Of a DNA stretch of 64,000 nt, positions 37,382 to 46,728 are shown one piece after another. Position 1 is the first letter of the stretch, and every line of letters begins with the position of its first letter. Below the pieces are notes generated by a model that was given only the letters and a program-made list of their open reading frames with translations, was not told the origin of the DNA and ran no database searches. The DNA is from Elstera cyanobacteriorum. Its GTDB lineage: Bacteria; Pseudomonadota; Alphaproteobacteria; Elsterales; Elsteraceae. The DNA is taken from assembly GCF_002251735.1 (NCBI RefSeq), contig NZ_NOXS01000033.1, forward strand, positions 337,846 through 401,845, in the 5' to 3' direction. Made by a program: the position numbers and the translations under genes.

Positions 37382-39511
37382 ATGTCTATTGCTTTTAATG
37401 AAAGCTACTATCTGCAGAATAACCCGGACGTGCTTAAAGCGATCTCGCTGCAGCAGATCGGTAGCGCGCTGGAACACTTCCAGAAATACGGTGGCCGCGA
37501 GCTGCGGAACCCGAATGCGGTTTTCGACTCGAAATATTACGCCGAGCGCAACCCCGATGTGCTGAGCGCGGTTAATAAGGGCGCTTTCAACAGCGTTTAT
37601 GATCATTTCGCCCAATATGGGGTGTATGAAGGCCGCATCCCGAATGCCAGCCTCGAAACCTTCAACGCTTCCTCTTATCTCGCCGCTAATCCCGATGTGA
37701 ATGCCGCCTTGACGTCAGGGGCGGTCAAGAATGCGCTTCAGCATTACGTTATGTATGGGATCGACGAAGGCCGCGTCTCGACCACCTCGGGCACGACCTT
37801 TACCCTGACGGCGGCGACGGTGAACCTGAACAATAGCACCTCGAACGTCGGCACCGATAAGGCCGGAACGAAGACCTATCTATCGGTGAATGCCGACAAG
37901 ATCGAAGCGGGCACCTTCCTGTCGTCGGCGGTCATTATTTCCGATGGTTCGACCAGCGATAACGATATCCTGAACGGGTTCGTGAATTCCAATATCGGCG
38001 CGCCGGTCTTGCAGAATATCGAAACTCTGAACCTGCAGGCGTTCGGCGGCACCATGTCGTTCGGCGCGGTCAGCGGCGCCAAGACCATTACGATTTCCGG
38101 TACCAGCTTTACCGCGACGGGGCTGCAAGGCGGCTCGCTCGATCCGACCGCGCTGCTAGTGGCCGCGCCCAGCTACACGCTGAACGGCGTGACCGGCGCG
38201 CAGGTCTATACGCTGCAGAACGATGGGCTGGCGTCGAACGTGCTGACGCTGCGCCTGCAAAACCTCACCACCGGCTCCAGCATCGCCTATGGCAATGCCA
38301 CCGGGCTCGAAGTGCTCGAACTGTCCACCACGGGCGCCAATGCCACCACCCTGGGTGCGCTGAACACGGCGGCGGCGACGGTGAATATTCTTGGCACCGG
38401 CTCGCTGACCCTGACCGATACGGCCAATGGCGCCGTTGGGCACCGGATCAACGCTTCCACCTACAGCGGCACGCTGGCCTATGTCGACGGCGGGGTTTCC
38501 CATTCGGTGACCGGTAGCGCTGGCGCCGATACCTTTACCTTCACCGGGGCGGGTACGCTGACGGCGGCGGATACGATTGATGGTGGTGCCGGGACGGACG
38601 CGCTGACCACGACCAATTGGTCGGGCACCAACGATCTCGACAATGTGACCAACGTCGAAACCATCACCCTGAATGGCGCCAACGTTAGCTTCAATTATGT
38701 TGCGAAAGACGCGCTGGTGACGGCGGGCACCGTTCTGACGGTCAATGCCTCCGGCTCCACCGGCACCTCGACCCTGACCTGGAATGGCTCGGCGGAAACC
38801 AACGGCTCGGTGAATGTCACTGGCACTGCGAACAACGACTCGCTGCTCGGCGGGATCGGCAGCGATACGCTCACCGGCGGCGCTGGGGCGGATACGCTGG
38901 AAGGCGGGCTGGGGGTCGATTCGATTACCGTGGGCAGCACGGGCGATGCGTTCGGCGATCGCGTGATCCTTAACAACATCACCCTCGAAACCAACCGCGA
39001 CGTGATCGCAGGGTTTACCGCAGGCGTGTCGCCGGTCGGTGATGTGGCCGTCATCTCCTCGCTGCTGACGACGGTCGGCACGGCGGCGGGGCTGAATGCG
39101 GTTGTGGGCGCCGATAGTTCGGTTGCCGGGACGGGCGGCGGCGCCTATGTGATCGGCGCAGTGACCTCGGCGAACAGCGACATCATCGCGCTGCAATCGG
39201 GTACCACGCTGACCAGCGGCGCGATGGGCGGCGATCTGTCGGCTTCGATCAATGGCACCGAACTGCTGAAGGCGCTGACCAACGGTGGCGCGGCAGATAG
39301 CTATACGCAGATCACGGCGGCAGGCGCGGGGCATTCGACCTATCTGCTGGCCTATCAGAATGGCAACGCTTACCTCTACCTCGCCTCCGACGCGGCGGCG
39401 GCAGGCGGTAATAATGATGGTGCGTGGCAGGCGGCGGAAATCCATCTGATCGGCACCTTCACCGGCATTACGGCGAATGCGTTGATCAACAGCAACTTCG
39501 TTCTCGCCTAA
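37382..39511 (+). CDS. RTX/S-layer-like surface protein with three N-terminal NPDV repeats
   Basis: Acidic, Thr/Ala/Gly-rich protein (709 aa) with almost no Cys and no Sec signal, typical of type I secreted surface proteins. Three repeats of about 45 residues open it: FNESYYLQNNPDVLKA...EHFQKYG, FDSKYYAERNPDVLSA...DHFAQYGVYEGRIPN and FNASSYLAANPDVNAA...YGIDEGRV. A long beta-rich region follows, with repeated NVETITL/LQNIETLNL phrases. RTX-type calcium nonapeptides are at about residues 480-510 (GGIGSDTLTGG, GADTLEGG), and a C-terminal domain ends LINSNFVLA. A perfect AGGAGG lies 5 bases before the ATG, and a 13-base-stem terminator follows, signs of strong expression. An S-layer role is my inference. 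Confidence 0.8.
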   Translation: MSIAFNESYYLQNNPDVLKAISLQQIGSALEHFQKYGGRELRNPNAVFDSKYYAERNPDVLSAVNKGAFNSVYDHFAQYGVYEGRIPNASLETFNASSYLAANPDVNAALTSGAVKNALQHYVMYGIDEGRVSTTSGTTFTLTAATVNLNNSTSNVGTDKAGTKTYLSVNADKIEAGTFLSSAVIISDGSTSDNDILNGFVNSNIGAPVLQNIETLNLQAFGGTMSFGAVSGAKTITISGTSFTATGLQGGSLDPTALLVAAPSYTLNGVTGAQVYTLQNDGLASNVLTLRLQNLTTGSSIAYGNATGLEVLELSTTGANATTLGALNTAAATVNILGTGSLTLTDTANGAVGHRINASTYSGTLAYVDGGVSHSVTGSAGADTFTFTGAGTLTAADTIDGGAGTDALTTTNWSGTNDLDNVTNVETITLNGANVSFNYVAKDALVTAGTVLTVNASGSTGTSTLTWNGSAETNGSVNVTGTANNDSLLGGIGSDTLTGGAGADTLEGGLGVDSITVGSTGDAFGDRVILNNITLETNRDVIAGFTAGVSPVGDVAVISSLLTTVGTAAGLNAVVGADSSVAGTGGGAYVIGAVTSANSDIIALQSGTTLTSGAMGGDLSASINGTELLKALTNGGAADSYTQITAAGAGHSTYLLAYQNGNAYLYLASDAAAAGGNNDGAWQAAEIHLIGTFTGITANALINSNFVLA

Positions 39512-39536
39512 ACGCGACGCACTTTCTACGGATCTG

Positions 39537-39567
39537 GACCGCCTTCCCGCCTGTCGGGAAGGCGGTC
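39537..39567 (+). terminator. Strong intrinsic terminator after the S-layer-like gene
   Basis: Thirteen-base perfect arms GACCGCCTTCCCG (39537-39549) and CGGGAAGGCGGTC (39555-39567) with a CCTGT loop, followed by TTGCTTTT. Confidence 0.93.
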
Positions 39568-39602
39568 TTGCTTTTAGGCGCCGCGTTTGTTCGAGAACAG
39601 GC

Positions 39603-39638
39603 CTTGCGGCAGGTGGGCGTATCGCCACCTGCCGCAAG
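39603..39638. terminator. Second strong hairpin, probably ending the pnt transcript
   Basis: Fourteen-base perfect arms CTTGCGGCAGGTGG (39603-39616) and CCACCTGCCGCAAG (39625-39638), 12 bases beyond the pntB stop on the minus strand. Neither side has a clear T run, so it may protect the 3-prime end or block read-through rather than act alone as a terminator. Confidence 0.6.
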
Positions 39639-39649
39639 AGGGGTTCGGC

Positions 39650-41056
39650 TTATGAGTGTTCAATCGCCTTCACGATTTCTTCGGTCACTTTCTTCGCGTC
39701 GCCGAAGAGCATCATCGTATTATCGCGGAAGAACAATTCGTTCTCCACGCCCGCATAGCCCGACGCCATCGACCGTTTGATGAAGAGAACGGTTTTGGCC
39801 TTCTCCACATCCAAAATCGGCATGCCGTAGATCGGGCTGGCCGGATCGGTTTTCGCGGCGGGGTTGGTCACGTCGTTAGCGCCGATAACGAAGGCTACAT
39901 CGGTCGCGCCGAAATCGCGGTTGATTTCTTCAAGCTCCAACACGTCTTCATACGGCACATTGGCTTCGGCCAGCAGCACGTTCATGTGCCCCGGCATGCG
40001 GCCCGCGACCGGGTGGATGGCGTAGCGCACCTGCACGCCTTCCTTCTTCAGCATATCGGCCATTTCGCGCAGGGCGTGCTGCGCTTGGGCGACCGCCATA
40101 CCATAGCCCGGCACGATGATAACGCTTTGGGCGTTCTTCATAATGAAGGCCGCATCATCCGCCGACCCAGCTTTCACCGGCTTATCGCTGCCACCCTTGC
40201 CGCCCGCCGCAGGCGCGCTGCCGCCGTCGGTGCCGAAACCGCCGAGGATGACGTTGAAGATCGACCGGTTCATCCCCTTACACATGATGTAGGAGAGGAT
40301 GGCACCGGAAGAGCCGACGAGCGCCCCGGTGATGATCAGCAGATTATTGTGCAGGGTGAAGCCGATACCCGACGCTGCCCAGCCGGAATAGCTGTTCAGC
40401 ATCGAAATCACCACCGGCATATCCGCCCCGCCGATCGGCAGGATCAGCAGGAAGCCGAGCGCCAGCGAGACGAGGCAGAGCAGGATAAAGGCCGCCCAGC
40501 TTTGATCGACGCAGAACCAAACCGTCAGCAGCACGATGGCGACGCCGAGGGCGGCATTCAGCAAATGCTGACCGGGGAAGACCAACGGCTTGCCGGAAAT
40601 CAGCGCTTGCAGCTTGCCGAAGGCGATGATCGACCCGGTGAAGGTAACGGCGCCGATAGCAAGGCCCACCGCCATTTCGATGCGGCTGATCAGTTTGATG
40701 CCACCGGCGTCGGTAATGCCATAGCCGTCCGGTGCCGCGAACGCCGCGAAGGCGACGAAGACGGCGGCAAGACCGACGAGACTATGGAAGGCCGCCACTA
40801 ACTGCGGCAGGGCCGTCATTTCGATGCGCCAGGCGATGAAACTACCGACCGCGCCGCCGATCAGAATGCCGACGATGATCAGCCAATAGCTCAGCACATG
40901 CGGCCCGGCCAGGGTGGTGAGAATGGCAATCGCCATCCCCAGAATACCAAAAAGATTACCCTGGCGGGCGGTCTGCGGGCTGGACAGCCCGCGCAGCGAC
41001 AGCACGAACAGGACCGAAGCGGCGAGATAGAGCAGCGCCGAGAGGTTTTCAGACAT
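39650..41056 (-). CDS. pntB: NAD(P) transhydrogenase subunit beta PntB
   Basis: Proton-pumping transhydrogenase subunit (468 aa). About nine membrane helices make the proton channel half. The NADP(H)-binding domain III at the C-terminus has VIIVPGYGMAVAQAQHALREMADMLKKEGVQVRYAIHPVAGRMPGHMNVLLAEANVPYE and VAFVIGANDVTNPAA, the family signature. It is third in the operon pntAa-pntAb-pntB and starts 12 bases after pntAb. The enzyme makes NADPH from NADH using the proton gradient. Confidence 0.96.
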   Translation of the reverse strand: MSENLSALLYLAASVLFVLSLRGLSSPQTARQGNLFGILGMAIAILTTLAGPHVLSYWLIIVGILIGGAVGSFIAWRIEMTALPQLVAAFHSLVGLAAVFVAFAAFAAPDGYGITDAGGIKLISRIEMAVGLAIGAVTFTGSIIAFGKLQALISGKPLVFPGQHLLNAALGVAIVLLTVWFCVDQSWAAFILLCLVSLALGFLLILPIGGADMPVVISMLNSYSGWAASGIGFTLHNNLLIITGALVGSSGAILSYIMCKGMNRSIFNVILGGFGTDGGSAPAAGGKGGSDKPVKAGSADDAAFIMKNAQSVIIVPGYGMAVAQAQHALREMADMLKKEGVQVRYAIHPVAGRMPGHMNVLLAEANVPYEDVLELEEINRDFGATDVAFVIGANDVTNPAAKTDPASPIYGMPILDVEKAKTVLFIKRSMASGYAGVENELFFRDNTMMLFGDAKKVTEEIVKAIEHS

Positions 41057-41068
41057 GGTCCCGGCCCC

Positions 41069-41482
41069 CTATTTCGTCTTTTTCTTGAACATCGACAGCA
41101 TGCGATGCGTGACGATGAAGCCGCCGAAGATGTTGATGCTGGCCAGGATCACGGCCAAAAAGCCCATGATTTTGGCAAAGCTCACATCGGCTGGCCCGGC
41201 GGCGATCAGCGCGCCGACGATGATGACGGAGGAAATGGCGTTGGTCACACCCATCAACGGCGAGTGCAGCGCCGGGGTGACTTTCCACACCACATAGTAG
41301 CCGACGAAACAGGCGAGGATGAAAACGGTCAGGCCGAAAATGGCCGGATCGACCCCACCGTGGGCGGCGGCAGTGGCCGCGACAGTTTTGGCGTTAAGGG
41401 CGAGGGCTTGTAGCTCGCCCGCCAGGGTTTGGGCCTGGTCGGCCAGCCCGGTGGCAGAGCGTTGGAATTCTTCAGGCGACAT
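41069..41482 (-). CDS. NAD(P) transhydrogenase subunit alpha, membrane part PntAb
   Basis: Short membrane subunit (137 aa) corresponding to the C-terminal helices of E. coli Pnt[52 protein letters not shown] contains the conserved proline/asparagine segment of the channel. A third helix follows ([26 protein letters not shown]) and the tail is basic (FKKKTK). Split alpha subunits are the norm in alphaproteobacteria. It starts nine bases after pntAa. Confidence 0.94.
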   Translation of the reverse strand: MSPEEFQRSATGLADQAQTLAGELQALALNAKTVAATAAAHGGVDPAIFGLTVFILACFVGYYVVWKVTPALHSPLMGVTNAISSVIIVGALIAAGPADVSFAKIMGFLAVILASINIFGGFIVTHRMLSMFKKKTK

Positions 41483-41490
41483 GGCGCACC

Positions 41491-42642
41491 TCAGGCTGCG
41501 GGCTTCACGAGCGACGGATGAACCAGCGCGCCGCCCTTGGCGATCAGGCTGGCTTTTACGATTTCATCCTCTTCATTCAGAACGAGGGCTTTCGTTTCCT
41601 TGTCGATCAGCGGGGTAACATAGGCCAGCAGATTGCGGGCATAGAGCGCGCTGGCGTCGGTGGCGATCAGGCTGGGCATATTGGCGTGACCGATGATCGA
41701 CACGCTGTGCTTCACCACCGTCTGGGCGTATTCCGACAGGTCGCAATTGCCGCCCTGTTCGACGGCGAGATCGACGATGACGGAGCCGGGCTTCATGCTG
41801 GCCACCATCTCCGCCGTTACCAGCGTCGGCGCCTTGCGGCCCGGGATCAGCGCGGTGCAGATGACGATATCCTGCTTCTTGATCGTCTCGGCGATCAAGG
41901 CCGCCTGCTTTTCCTTATAGGCCGCGCTCATTTCCTTGGCGTAGCCGCCTGCGGTTTGGGCCTGCTGAAACTCCTCGTCAATGACCGCGACGAAGGTGGC
42001 GCCCAGGCTTTCCACCTGTTCTTTGGTCGCCGGGCGCACGTCGGTCGCCGACACCACCCCGCCCAAGCGGCGGGCGGTGGCAATCGCCTGAAGCCCGGCA
42101 ACCCCGGCGCCCATCACCAGCACTTTGGCGGGCGGTACGGTTCCGGCGGCGGTCATCATCATCGGAAAACCGTGGGCATAGACGGAGGCCGCCTCGATCA
42201 CCGCCTTATAGCCCGCCAGATTGGCCTGGGACGACAGCACGTCCATCACCTGGGCGCGGGTGATGCGGGGAACAAACTCCATCGCCACGGCGTTAACGCC
42301 AGTGGCGGCCAAGGCTTCCGCCTGCCCGCCATAGGGATCGAGCAGCCCGAGCACTGTCTGCCCTGGCTTCAGCAGCGCCAATTCGTCCACCTCGCCCTCG
42401 CCAGGGGCGAGCGGGCGGCGGACCTTCAGAACCAGATCGGCCCCCGCCAGCGCCGTTGCCGCATCAGCGGCTACCGTAGCGCCCGCTGCCGCATAGGCAT
42501 CGTCCAGGAAGAAAGCCCCATCGCCCGCGCCGGTTTCCACCGTCACGCTGGCGCCGAGGCCGATGAATTTTTTGACCGTCTCCGGTGTGGCGGCGACGCG
42601 CCGTTCGAAAGGCCGGCGTTCTTTGAGTACTGCGATTTTCAT
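41491..42642 (-). CDS. NAD(P) transhydrogenase subunit alpha, NAD-binding part PntAa
   Basis: Soluble NAD(H)-binding domain I (383 aa). The ATG at 42642 ([30 protein letters not shown]) is the family start; the longer in-frame start at 42720 is unlikely. [44 protein letters not shown] is the Rossmann nucleotide site, and the RQD-loop region follows (TTLVTAEM context, [18 protein letters not shown]). It is the first gene of the pnt operon. Confidence 0.95.
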   Translation of the reverse strand: MKIAVLKERRPFERRVAATPETVKKFIGLGASVTVETGAGDGAFFLDDAYAAAGATVAADAATALAGADLVLKVRRPLAPGEGEVDELALLKPGQTVLGLLDPYGGQAEALAATGVNAVAMEFVPRITRAQVMDVLSSQANLAGYKAVIEAASVYAHGFPMMMTAAGTVPPAKVLVMGAGVAGLQAIATARRLGGVVSATDVRPATKEQVESLGATFVAVIDEEFQQAQTAGGYAKEMSAAYKEKQAALIAETIKKQDIVICTALIPGRKAPTLVTAEMVASMKPGSVIVDLAVEQGGNCDLSEYAQTVVKHSVSIIGHANMPSLIATDASALYARNLLAYVTPLIDKETKALVLNEEDEIVKASLIAKGGALVHPSLVKPAA

Positions 42643-42948
42643 GCTCGCACGCCCTTGTTTCCTCTCCTGCAAGCCCCGTTCGGATGCCCTCATCCGGCGC
42701 GTTTTGCTTGCAAAAACCAAAGGGCCGAGGCCGTCCCCGTCAAAGCTGACGTAAAGGGAAGGTGGCCGAAGCCCCTGCGTCCTGTTGACGCATTGGAGAG
42801 GATGCCGGGTTCACTTCGCGCGCGCAATAAATTTTCAGAAACGCGATTTTTTTTAAGCGAAATGAAACGTTTGAGACATGATTGAAGCGATGGGGCTATG
42901 GGGATTAGGCTAAGCGCGATCAACGCTGCCCCGTTCTGAGGGAACCGA
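42643..42948. other. Intergenic region between divergent pnt and oxygenase genes
   Basis: About 300 bases containing both promoters. A T run of eight at about 42847-42854 and AT-rich sequence to 42890 stand out. No gene, RNA or clear repeat is evident. Confidence 0.5.
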
Positions 42949-43839
42949 ATGACCGACGCTATCGTGCCCGAGCGCGCGCCCCCCGCTATGGTCGAACGGT
43001 TGACCCAGCCGATTATTCTCGAACAATTTTTGGCGGGACTGACGGCGCGTTCCGATCCGGCGGACCGGTCAGCGGTGTTGAAACGCGCCAGTCTTTTACG
43101 CGGGCTTGGCCGATGGGCGGAGGCCTTGGCGCTCTATCGCGCGCTTCTTGATCGCGATCCCACGGATCGGCTGGCGCACGCTGCCGTGGCGATCTTTGAC
43201 GGGGCGCCTGTCCGTCCCCATGCCGATGGGCCGACCCCCTTCGTTCAAATCCAAAACGCCCTGCCGCCCGCCCAGCAAGAGCGGCTTTGGCACACCCTGC
43301 GGGCCGAGATGGCGCGGCTGGTCCCGGCAACGGTGGGGACGGGCTATGCGGCGCTGCGGGAAGACCCAACCATCAGGATTGCCCGGCGCCTGCATCGACC
43401 GGCTGAAGTCAGCGCGTGGTTTTTGCCGTGGTTGGAGGAGGTGATCGTGCGCGAGGCGGTTTTGCCTCGGCTCGGCCTTGCGCCCTTTGCGGTGGGGACG
43501 CGCGAGCTTCAGGTGACGGGGCACGGCGACGGCGGGTATTTTCAGATCCACCGGGATACGGCTTCTAACCCGGCGGCCCCCGCTTGGGGCCGATACCTGA
43601 CCTTCATCTATTATTTTCATCAGGTGCCGCGCCTCTTCACAGGGGGCGATCTTTTGCTATTTGACCCGCCCAGTGCCGGGCAGTTTGATTTCACCCGTAT
43701 TGCCCCCCTGCATAATTCGTTGATTTTCTTTCAATCCCATCATTTCCATACGGTCACGCGCGTTCAGTGCCCGTCGGACAATCTGTTGCAGGGGCGCTGG
43801 ACCGTGAACGGGTGGTTGCACCGCGCCGAGACCCCTTGA
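42949..43839 (+). CDS. 2-oxoglutarate/Fe(II)-dependent oxygenase with N-terminal TPR-like segment
   Basis: Probable prolyl-4-hydroxylase-type dioxygenase (296 aa) with a GAGGG before the ATG. Residues 35-85 resemble a short tetratricopeptide helix pair (LLRGLGRWAEALALYRALLDRDPTDRLAHAAVAIF). The catalytic domain has the iron ligands HxD in GYFQIHRDTAS and the distal His in FFQSHHFHTVTRV. The 2-oxoglutarate Arg is in GRWTVNGWLHR. FTGGDLLLFDPP is typical of the family. The substrate is unknown. Next downstream on the same strand is an N-formylglutamate amidohydrolase-like gene, 31 bases away. Confidence 0.82.
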   Translation: MTDAIVPERAPPAMVERLTQPIILEQFLAGLTARSDPADRSAVLKRASLLRGLGRWAEALALYRALLDRDPTDRLAHAAVAIFDGAPVRPHADGPTPFVQIQNALPPAQQERLWHTLRAEMARLVPATVGTGYAALREDPTIRIARRLHRPAEVSAWFLPWLEEVIVREAVLPRLGLAPFAVGTRELQVTGHGDGGYFQIHRDTASNPAAPAWGRYLTFIYYFHQVPRLFTGGDLLLFDPPSAGQFDFTRIAPLHNSLIFFQSHHFHTVTRVQCPSDNLLQGRWTVNGWLHRAETP

Positions 43840-43870
43840 CGCCCGGGTGCGGTCAGGATTTGAAAGAAGA

Positions 43871-44662
43871 ATGAGTAATCCATCCCCCCTGCTGGCCCCC
43901 GACGAACCACCGCCCGTTACCGTGCTGAACGACGGCGGGCGCGCGCCGATTCTCTTTCTCTGTGATCATGCCAGCCCGCGGGTTCCGCGCGCGCTCGATC
44001 GGGCAGACGCGGGGGGCTTTGGGGTATCGGCAGCGGATATGCAGCGCCATATCGCCTACGACATCGGGGCGGCGGCGGTGACGCGGATTTTATCGGAGAA
44101 ATTCGACGCCCCGGCGGTGCTATCGGGCTATTCGCGGCTGGTGCTTGATCTTAACCGGGCGCTCGACGACGCGACCTCTATCCCGCCGGTCAGCGATGGC
44201 ACCAAGGTGCCCGCCAATCAGCATTTATCGGCGGCGGCGCGGGCGCAGCGGGTGGAGGCCCTGTATCACCCTTATCATAACCGCATTGTTGCGATGCTGG
44301 AGGGGATGCAGGCGCGCGGCATCGCCCCGGCGGTGATTTCCGTCCATTCTTGCACCCCTGTCTTGGCCGGGTTCAAACGCCCCTGGCATATTGGGGTGCT
44401 GTGGAACCAGGATGGGCGCGTGGCCCTGCCGCTGATGCGGGCGCTCGAGGCGGAGGGCGATCTGACGGTGGGCGACAATCAGCCCTATTCGGGCCGCGAC
44501 CACGACAGCCACACCATCCACCGCCATGCCGAAATGCGCGGCCTGCCGCATGTCCTGCTGGAAATCCGCCAGGATCTGATTGCCGACGACAAGGGCGTCG
44601 CCGCCTGGGCCGACCGGCTGTACCGGGTGATGCGTCCGATTTTGCTGGGAGGCCAACCGTGA
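43871..44662 (+). CDS. N-formylglutamate amidohydrolase family protein
   Basis: Predicted zinc-dependent deformylase (263 aa) of the FGase/HutG family. The ATG at 43871 follows AAAGAAG; an earlier GTG at 43847 is weaker. [19 protein letters not shown] holds the metal His/Asp. [36 protein letters not shown] and [22 protein letters not shown] hold further conserved residues, and [21 protein letters not shown] closes the domain. No hut genes are near, so histidine degradation is not indicated. It overlaps the next gene by four bases (GTGA), so they are coupled. Confidence 0.85.
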   Translation: MSNPSPLLAPDEPPPVTVLNDGGRAPILFLCDHASPRVPRALDRADAGGFGVSAADMQRHIAYDIGAAAVTRILSEKFDAPAVLSGYSRLVLDLNRALDDATSIPPVSDGTKVPANQHLSAAARAQRVEALYHPYHNRIVAMLEGMQARGIAPAVISVHSCTPVLAGFKRPWHIGVLWNQDGRVALPLMRALEAEGDLTVGDNQPYSGRDHDSHTIHRHAEMRGLPHVLLEIRQDLIADDKGVAAWADRLYRVMRPILLGGQP

Positions 44663-45789
44663 CCGAACCCGCCTTCACCTTGGGGATCGAGGAAGAATAT
44701 TTCCTGGTCGATCGGCAAACACGCGATATTGCGGTGGCGCCGCCCGCCGCGCTAATGACCGAATGTAAGGCCGCCCTGGCCGATCAGGTCAGCCCGGAGT
44801 TTCTGAAAGCGCAGATCGAGGTTGGCACCAAGGTCCGGTCGACCTTGGCCGACGCCCGCGCCGATCTCGCGCAACTGCGCCGCACGGTGGCGGAGGTGGC
44901 GGGGCGCTTCGGTCTGGCGCCAATTGCCGCCGCGACGCACCCCTTCACCGATTGGGGCCGCACCGAACATACCGACGCTGAACGCTATACGCTGCTGGCG
45001 CGCGACCTTCAGATGGTCGGGCGGCGGCTGGTGATTTGCGGCATGCACGTCCATGTCGGGATCGAGGACGAAGAGCTCCGCATCGATCTGATGAACCAGA
45101 TCAGCTATTTCCTACCGCATCTTTTGGCGTTGTCCACCTCCTCCCCCTTTTGGCGGGGGGATGATACCGGGCTTAAATCTTTCCGCCTGTCGGTGTTCAA
45201 TGGTTTGCCGCGCACAGGGCTGCCGGAGGTCTTCGATTCCTGGGGCGAATATCAGCGCCAGGTGCGCGGCCTCGTGAATACTGGGCTGATCGACGATGCA
45301 ACGCGCCTGTGGTGGGACGTCCGCCCCTCCGCCCGTTTCCCGACGTTGGAAATGCGCATCACCGATATTTGCACCCGGCTGGATGATACGATTGCCATCG
45401 CCGCGCTCTACCGCTGCCTGCTGCGCATGCTGTGGCGGTTGCGGCGGTCGAACCAGCGCTGGCGGCTGTATGCGCGCATGCTGATTTCGGAAAACCGCTG
45501 GCGGGCGCAGCGCTATGGCATTGATGAAGGGCTGGCCGATTTCGGCCAGGGCCGCGTTGTACCCTTTGCCGATCTTCTCGAAGAAATGATCGAACTCTGC
45601 GCCGAGGATGCCGCGCATTTCGGCTGCACCGCCGAGCTTCTCTCGGCCCGCACCATCCTAACGCGCGGCACCAGCGCCGACCGGCAACGGGCGGTCTTCC
45701 GGGCGGCAATAGCGGGCGGGGCGAGCCAGGACGAGGCGCTGAAAGCCGTGGTCGATCACCTGATTGCGGAGACGGTGATGGGGGTTTGA
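44659..45789 (+). CDS. YbdK-type carboxylate-amine ligase (glutamate-cysteine ligase family 2)
   Basis: ATP-dependent ligase-like protein (376 aa). The GTG at 44659 shares GTGA with the previous stop and gives the family start [18 protein letters not shown]. Further signatures are [83 protein letters not shown], and [15 protein letters not shown]. coli YbdK has weak glutamate-cysteine ligase activity. The coupling to a formylglutamate-type hydrolase hints at glutamyl amide chemistry, which is inference. Confidence 0.9.
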   Translation: MTEPAFTLGIEEEYFLVDRQTRDIAVAPPAALMTECKAALADQVSPEFLKAQIEVGTKVRSTLADARADLAQLRRTVAEVAGRFGLAPIAAATHPFTDWGRTEHTDAERYTLLARDLQMVGRRLVICGMHVHVGIEDEELRIDLMNQISYFLPHLLALSTSSPFWRGDDTGLKSFRLSVFNGLPRTGLPEVFDSWGEYQRQVRGLVNTGLIDDATRLWWDVRPSARFPTLEMRITDICTRLDDTIAIAALYRCLLRMLWRLRRSNQRWRLYARMLISENRWRAQRYGIDEGLADFGQGRVVPFADLLEEMIELCAEDAAHFGCTAELLSARTILTRGTSADRQRAVFRAAIAGGASQDEALKAVVDHLIAETVMGV

Positions 45790-45794
45790 CCCCG

Positions 45795-46127
45795 TCAATC
45801 TACAATGAACAGCACCGCCCCCGTCTTCGTTGCCGAGCGGTGGGCCGCGTCGCCAAAGTCGGAGACTTGATAGCTCATCCCGGCGGTCAGCAGAAACGTC
45901 CGCCCGTCGCGTAGTTCCGTCTCAAGTTCCCCGCTGACGACATAGAGGATATGCCCCCGGTCGCACCAATGGTCGGCCAGATAGCCAGGGGAGTAGGTGA
46001 CTTGCCGGATGCGGATATCGCCCAAGGTAAAGGTGCGCCATTCGGCGGTGCCCGTTTCGCCCGTATGGTGGGTCGGTTCGACGGTCGACCAGTCGGTCAC
46101 GGTGAAGGGCAGGGCGGGAAGCTGCAT
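45795..46127 (-). CDS. Small cupin of the DHCW-motif type
   Basis: Single-domain cupin (110 aa). PALPFTVTDWSTVEPTHHTGETGTAEWRTFTLGDIRIRQVTYSPGYLADHWCDRGHILYVVSGEL includes the conserved Asp-His-Trp-Cys-x-x-Gly-His segment, and FLLTAGMSYQVSDFGDAAHRSAT holds the second His. Function is unknown; metal binding by the His residues is likely from the fold. It is convergent with the ligase gene, five bases apart, with no terminator visible between them. Confidence 0.8.
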   Translation of the reverse strand: MQLPALPFTVTDWSTVEPTHHTGETGTAEWRTFTLGDIRIRQVTYSPGYLADHWCDRGHILYVVSGELETELRDGRTFLLTAGMSYQVSDFGDAAHRSATKTGAVLFIVD

Positions 46128-46278
46128 GATCTCTCTCCAGCGGCAAACTTCGTTTAGCCTGGCGCGGCGGCGGCGGCGGCGTCAAAGGAAAGCCTGTCCC
46201 CGAGACAATATCGGCCCCTAGGCAACATCCCGCCAAACGCCTATCTGTGAAGTCCAATCCGCGACAGGAGTTCTCCCG

Positions 46279-46575
46279 ATGGACGATGCAACCCGTATCG
46301 AGCTTGAAGCCGCCGCCTTTCGCCGTCTCGTGCAGCATCTGCAAGACCGCACCGACGTGCAGAATATCGATCTGATGAACCTCGCGGGCTTCTGCCGCAA
46401 CTGCCTGTCGAAATGGTACCGCGCCGCCGCCGATGAAAAAGGCATCCCGCTCAGCGACGGGCAAGCGCGGGAGATTGTCTACGGTATGCCCTATGACCAG
46501 TGGAAAGCCCTGCACCAGAAGGAAGCGTCGGCGGAGCAAAAGGCCGCGTTCGCTGCGGCAAATCCGCAACACTGA
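46279..46575 (+). CDS. DUF1244 family protein
   Basis: Small helical protein (98 aa) of unknown function. Conserved phrases are FRRLVQHLQDRTDVQNIDLMNLAGFCRNCLSKWYRAAADEKG with the two cysteines C-R-N-C, and GMPYDQWKALHQKEAS. The family is widespread in proteobacteria. The ATG follows AGGAGTTCTCCCG. A hairpin lies 10 bases after the stop. Confidence 0.9.
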   Translation: MDDATRIELEAAAFRRLVQHLQDRTDVQNIDLMNLAGFCRNCLSKWYRAAADEKGIPLSDGQAREIVYGMPYDQWKALHQKEASAEQKAAFAAANPQH

Positions 46576-46585
46576 CTGTGGCGCA

Positions 46586-46611
46586 TGCGTCCCGACGGGG
46601 ACAGGGACGCA
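46586..46611 (+). terminator. Hairpin after the DUF1244 gene
   Basis: Eight-base arms TGCGTCCC (46586-46593) and GGGACGCA (46604-46611) with a 10-base loop. There is no T run, so it may be a weak or factor-dependent terminator. Confidence 0.5.
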
Positions 46612-46652
46612 GCGATTGCAGCATTCAATTTGTATCCAATCCGCTAGACTCC

Positions 46653-46702
46653 GGCCCATGCGAGACGGTGCGGGCCTAACTGCCGCGCACCACCGCTGTC
46701 TC
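46653..46702 (+). promoter_or_regulatory. Possible pseudoknotted leader before the YgjV-like gene
   Basis: GGCCC (46653-46657) pairs with GGGCC (46672-46676). The loop between them contains GAGAC (46662-46666), complementary to GTCTC (46698-46702). Alternatively GGTGCG (46667-46672) pairs with CGCACC (46686-46691). The fold ends 26 bases before the chosen ATG. It may be a cis-regulatory RNA, but chance pairing in GC-rich DNA cannot be excluded. Confidence 0.3.
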
Positions 46703-46728
46703 CTGTGATCGTTGAAAGGCTGGGTCCG

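Noticed and set aside
46164-46180. Short GGC/CGG run upstream of the DUF1244 gene
   Set aside because: It is non-coding, brief and expected in GC-rich DNA; no sign of function.
46653-46702. Fluoride (crcB) riboswitch
   Set aside because: A hairpin followed by TAACTGCC recalls it, but the second paired helix and the conserved CTGATG stretch are missing, and the downstream gene is not a fluoride exporter.
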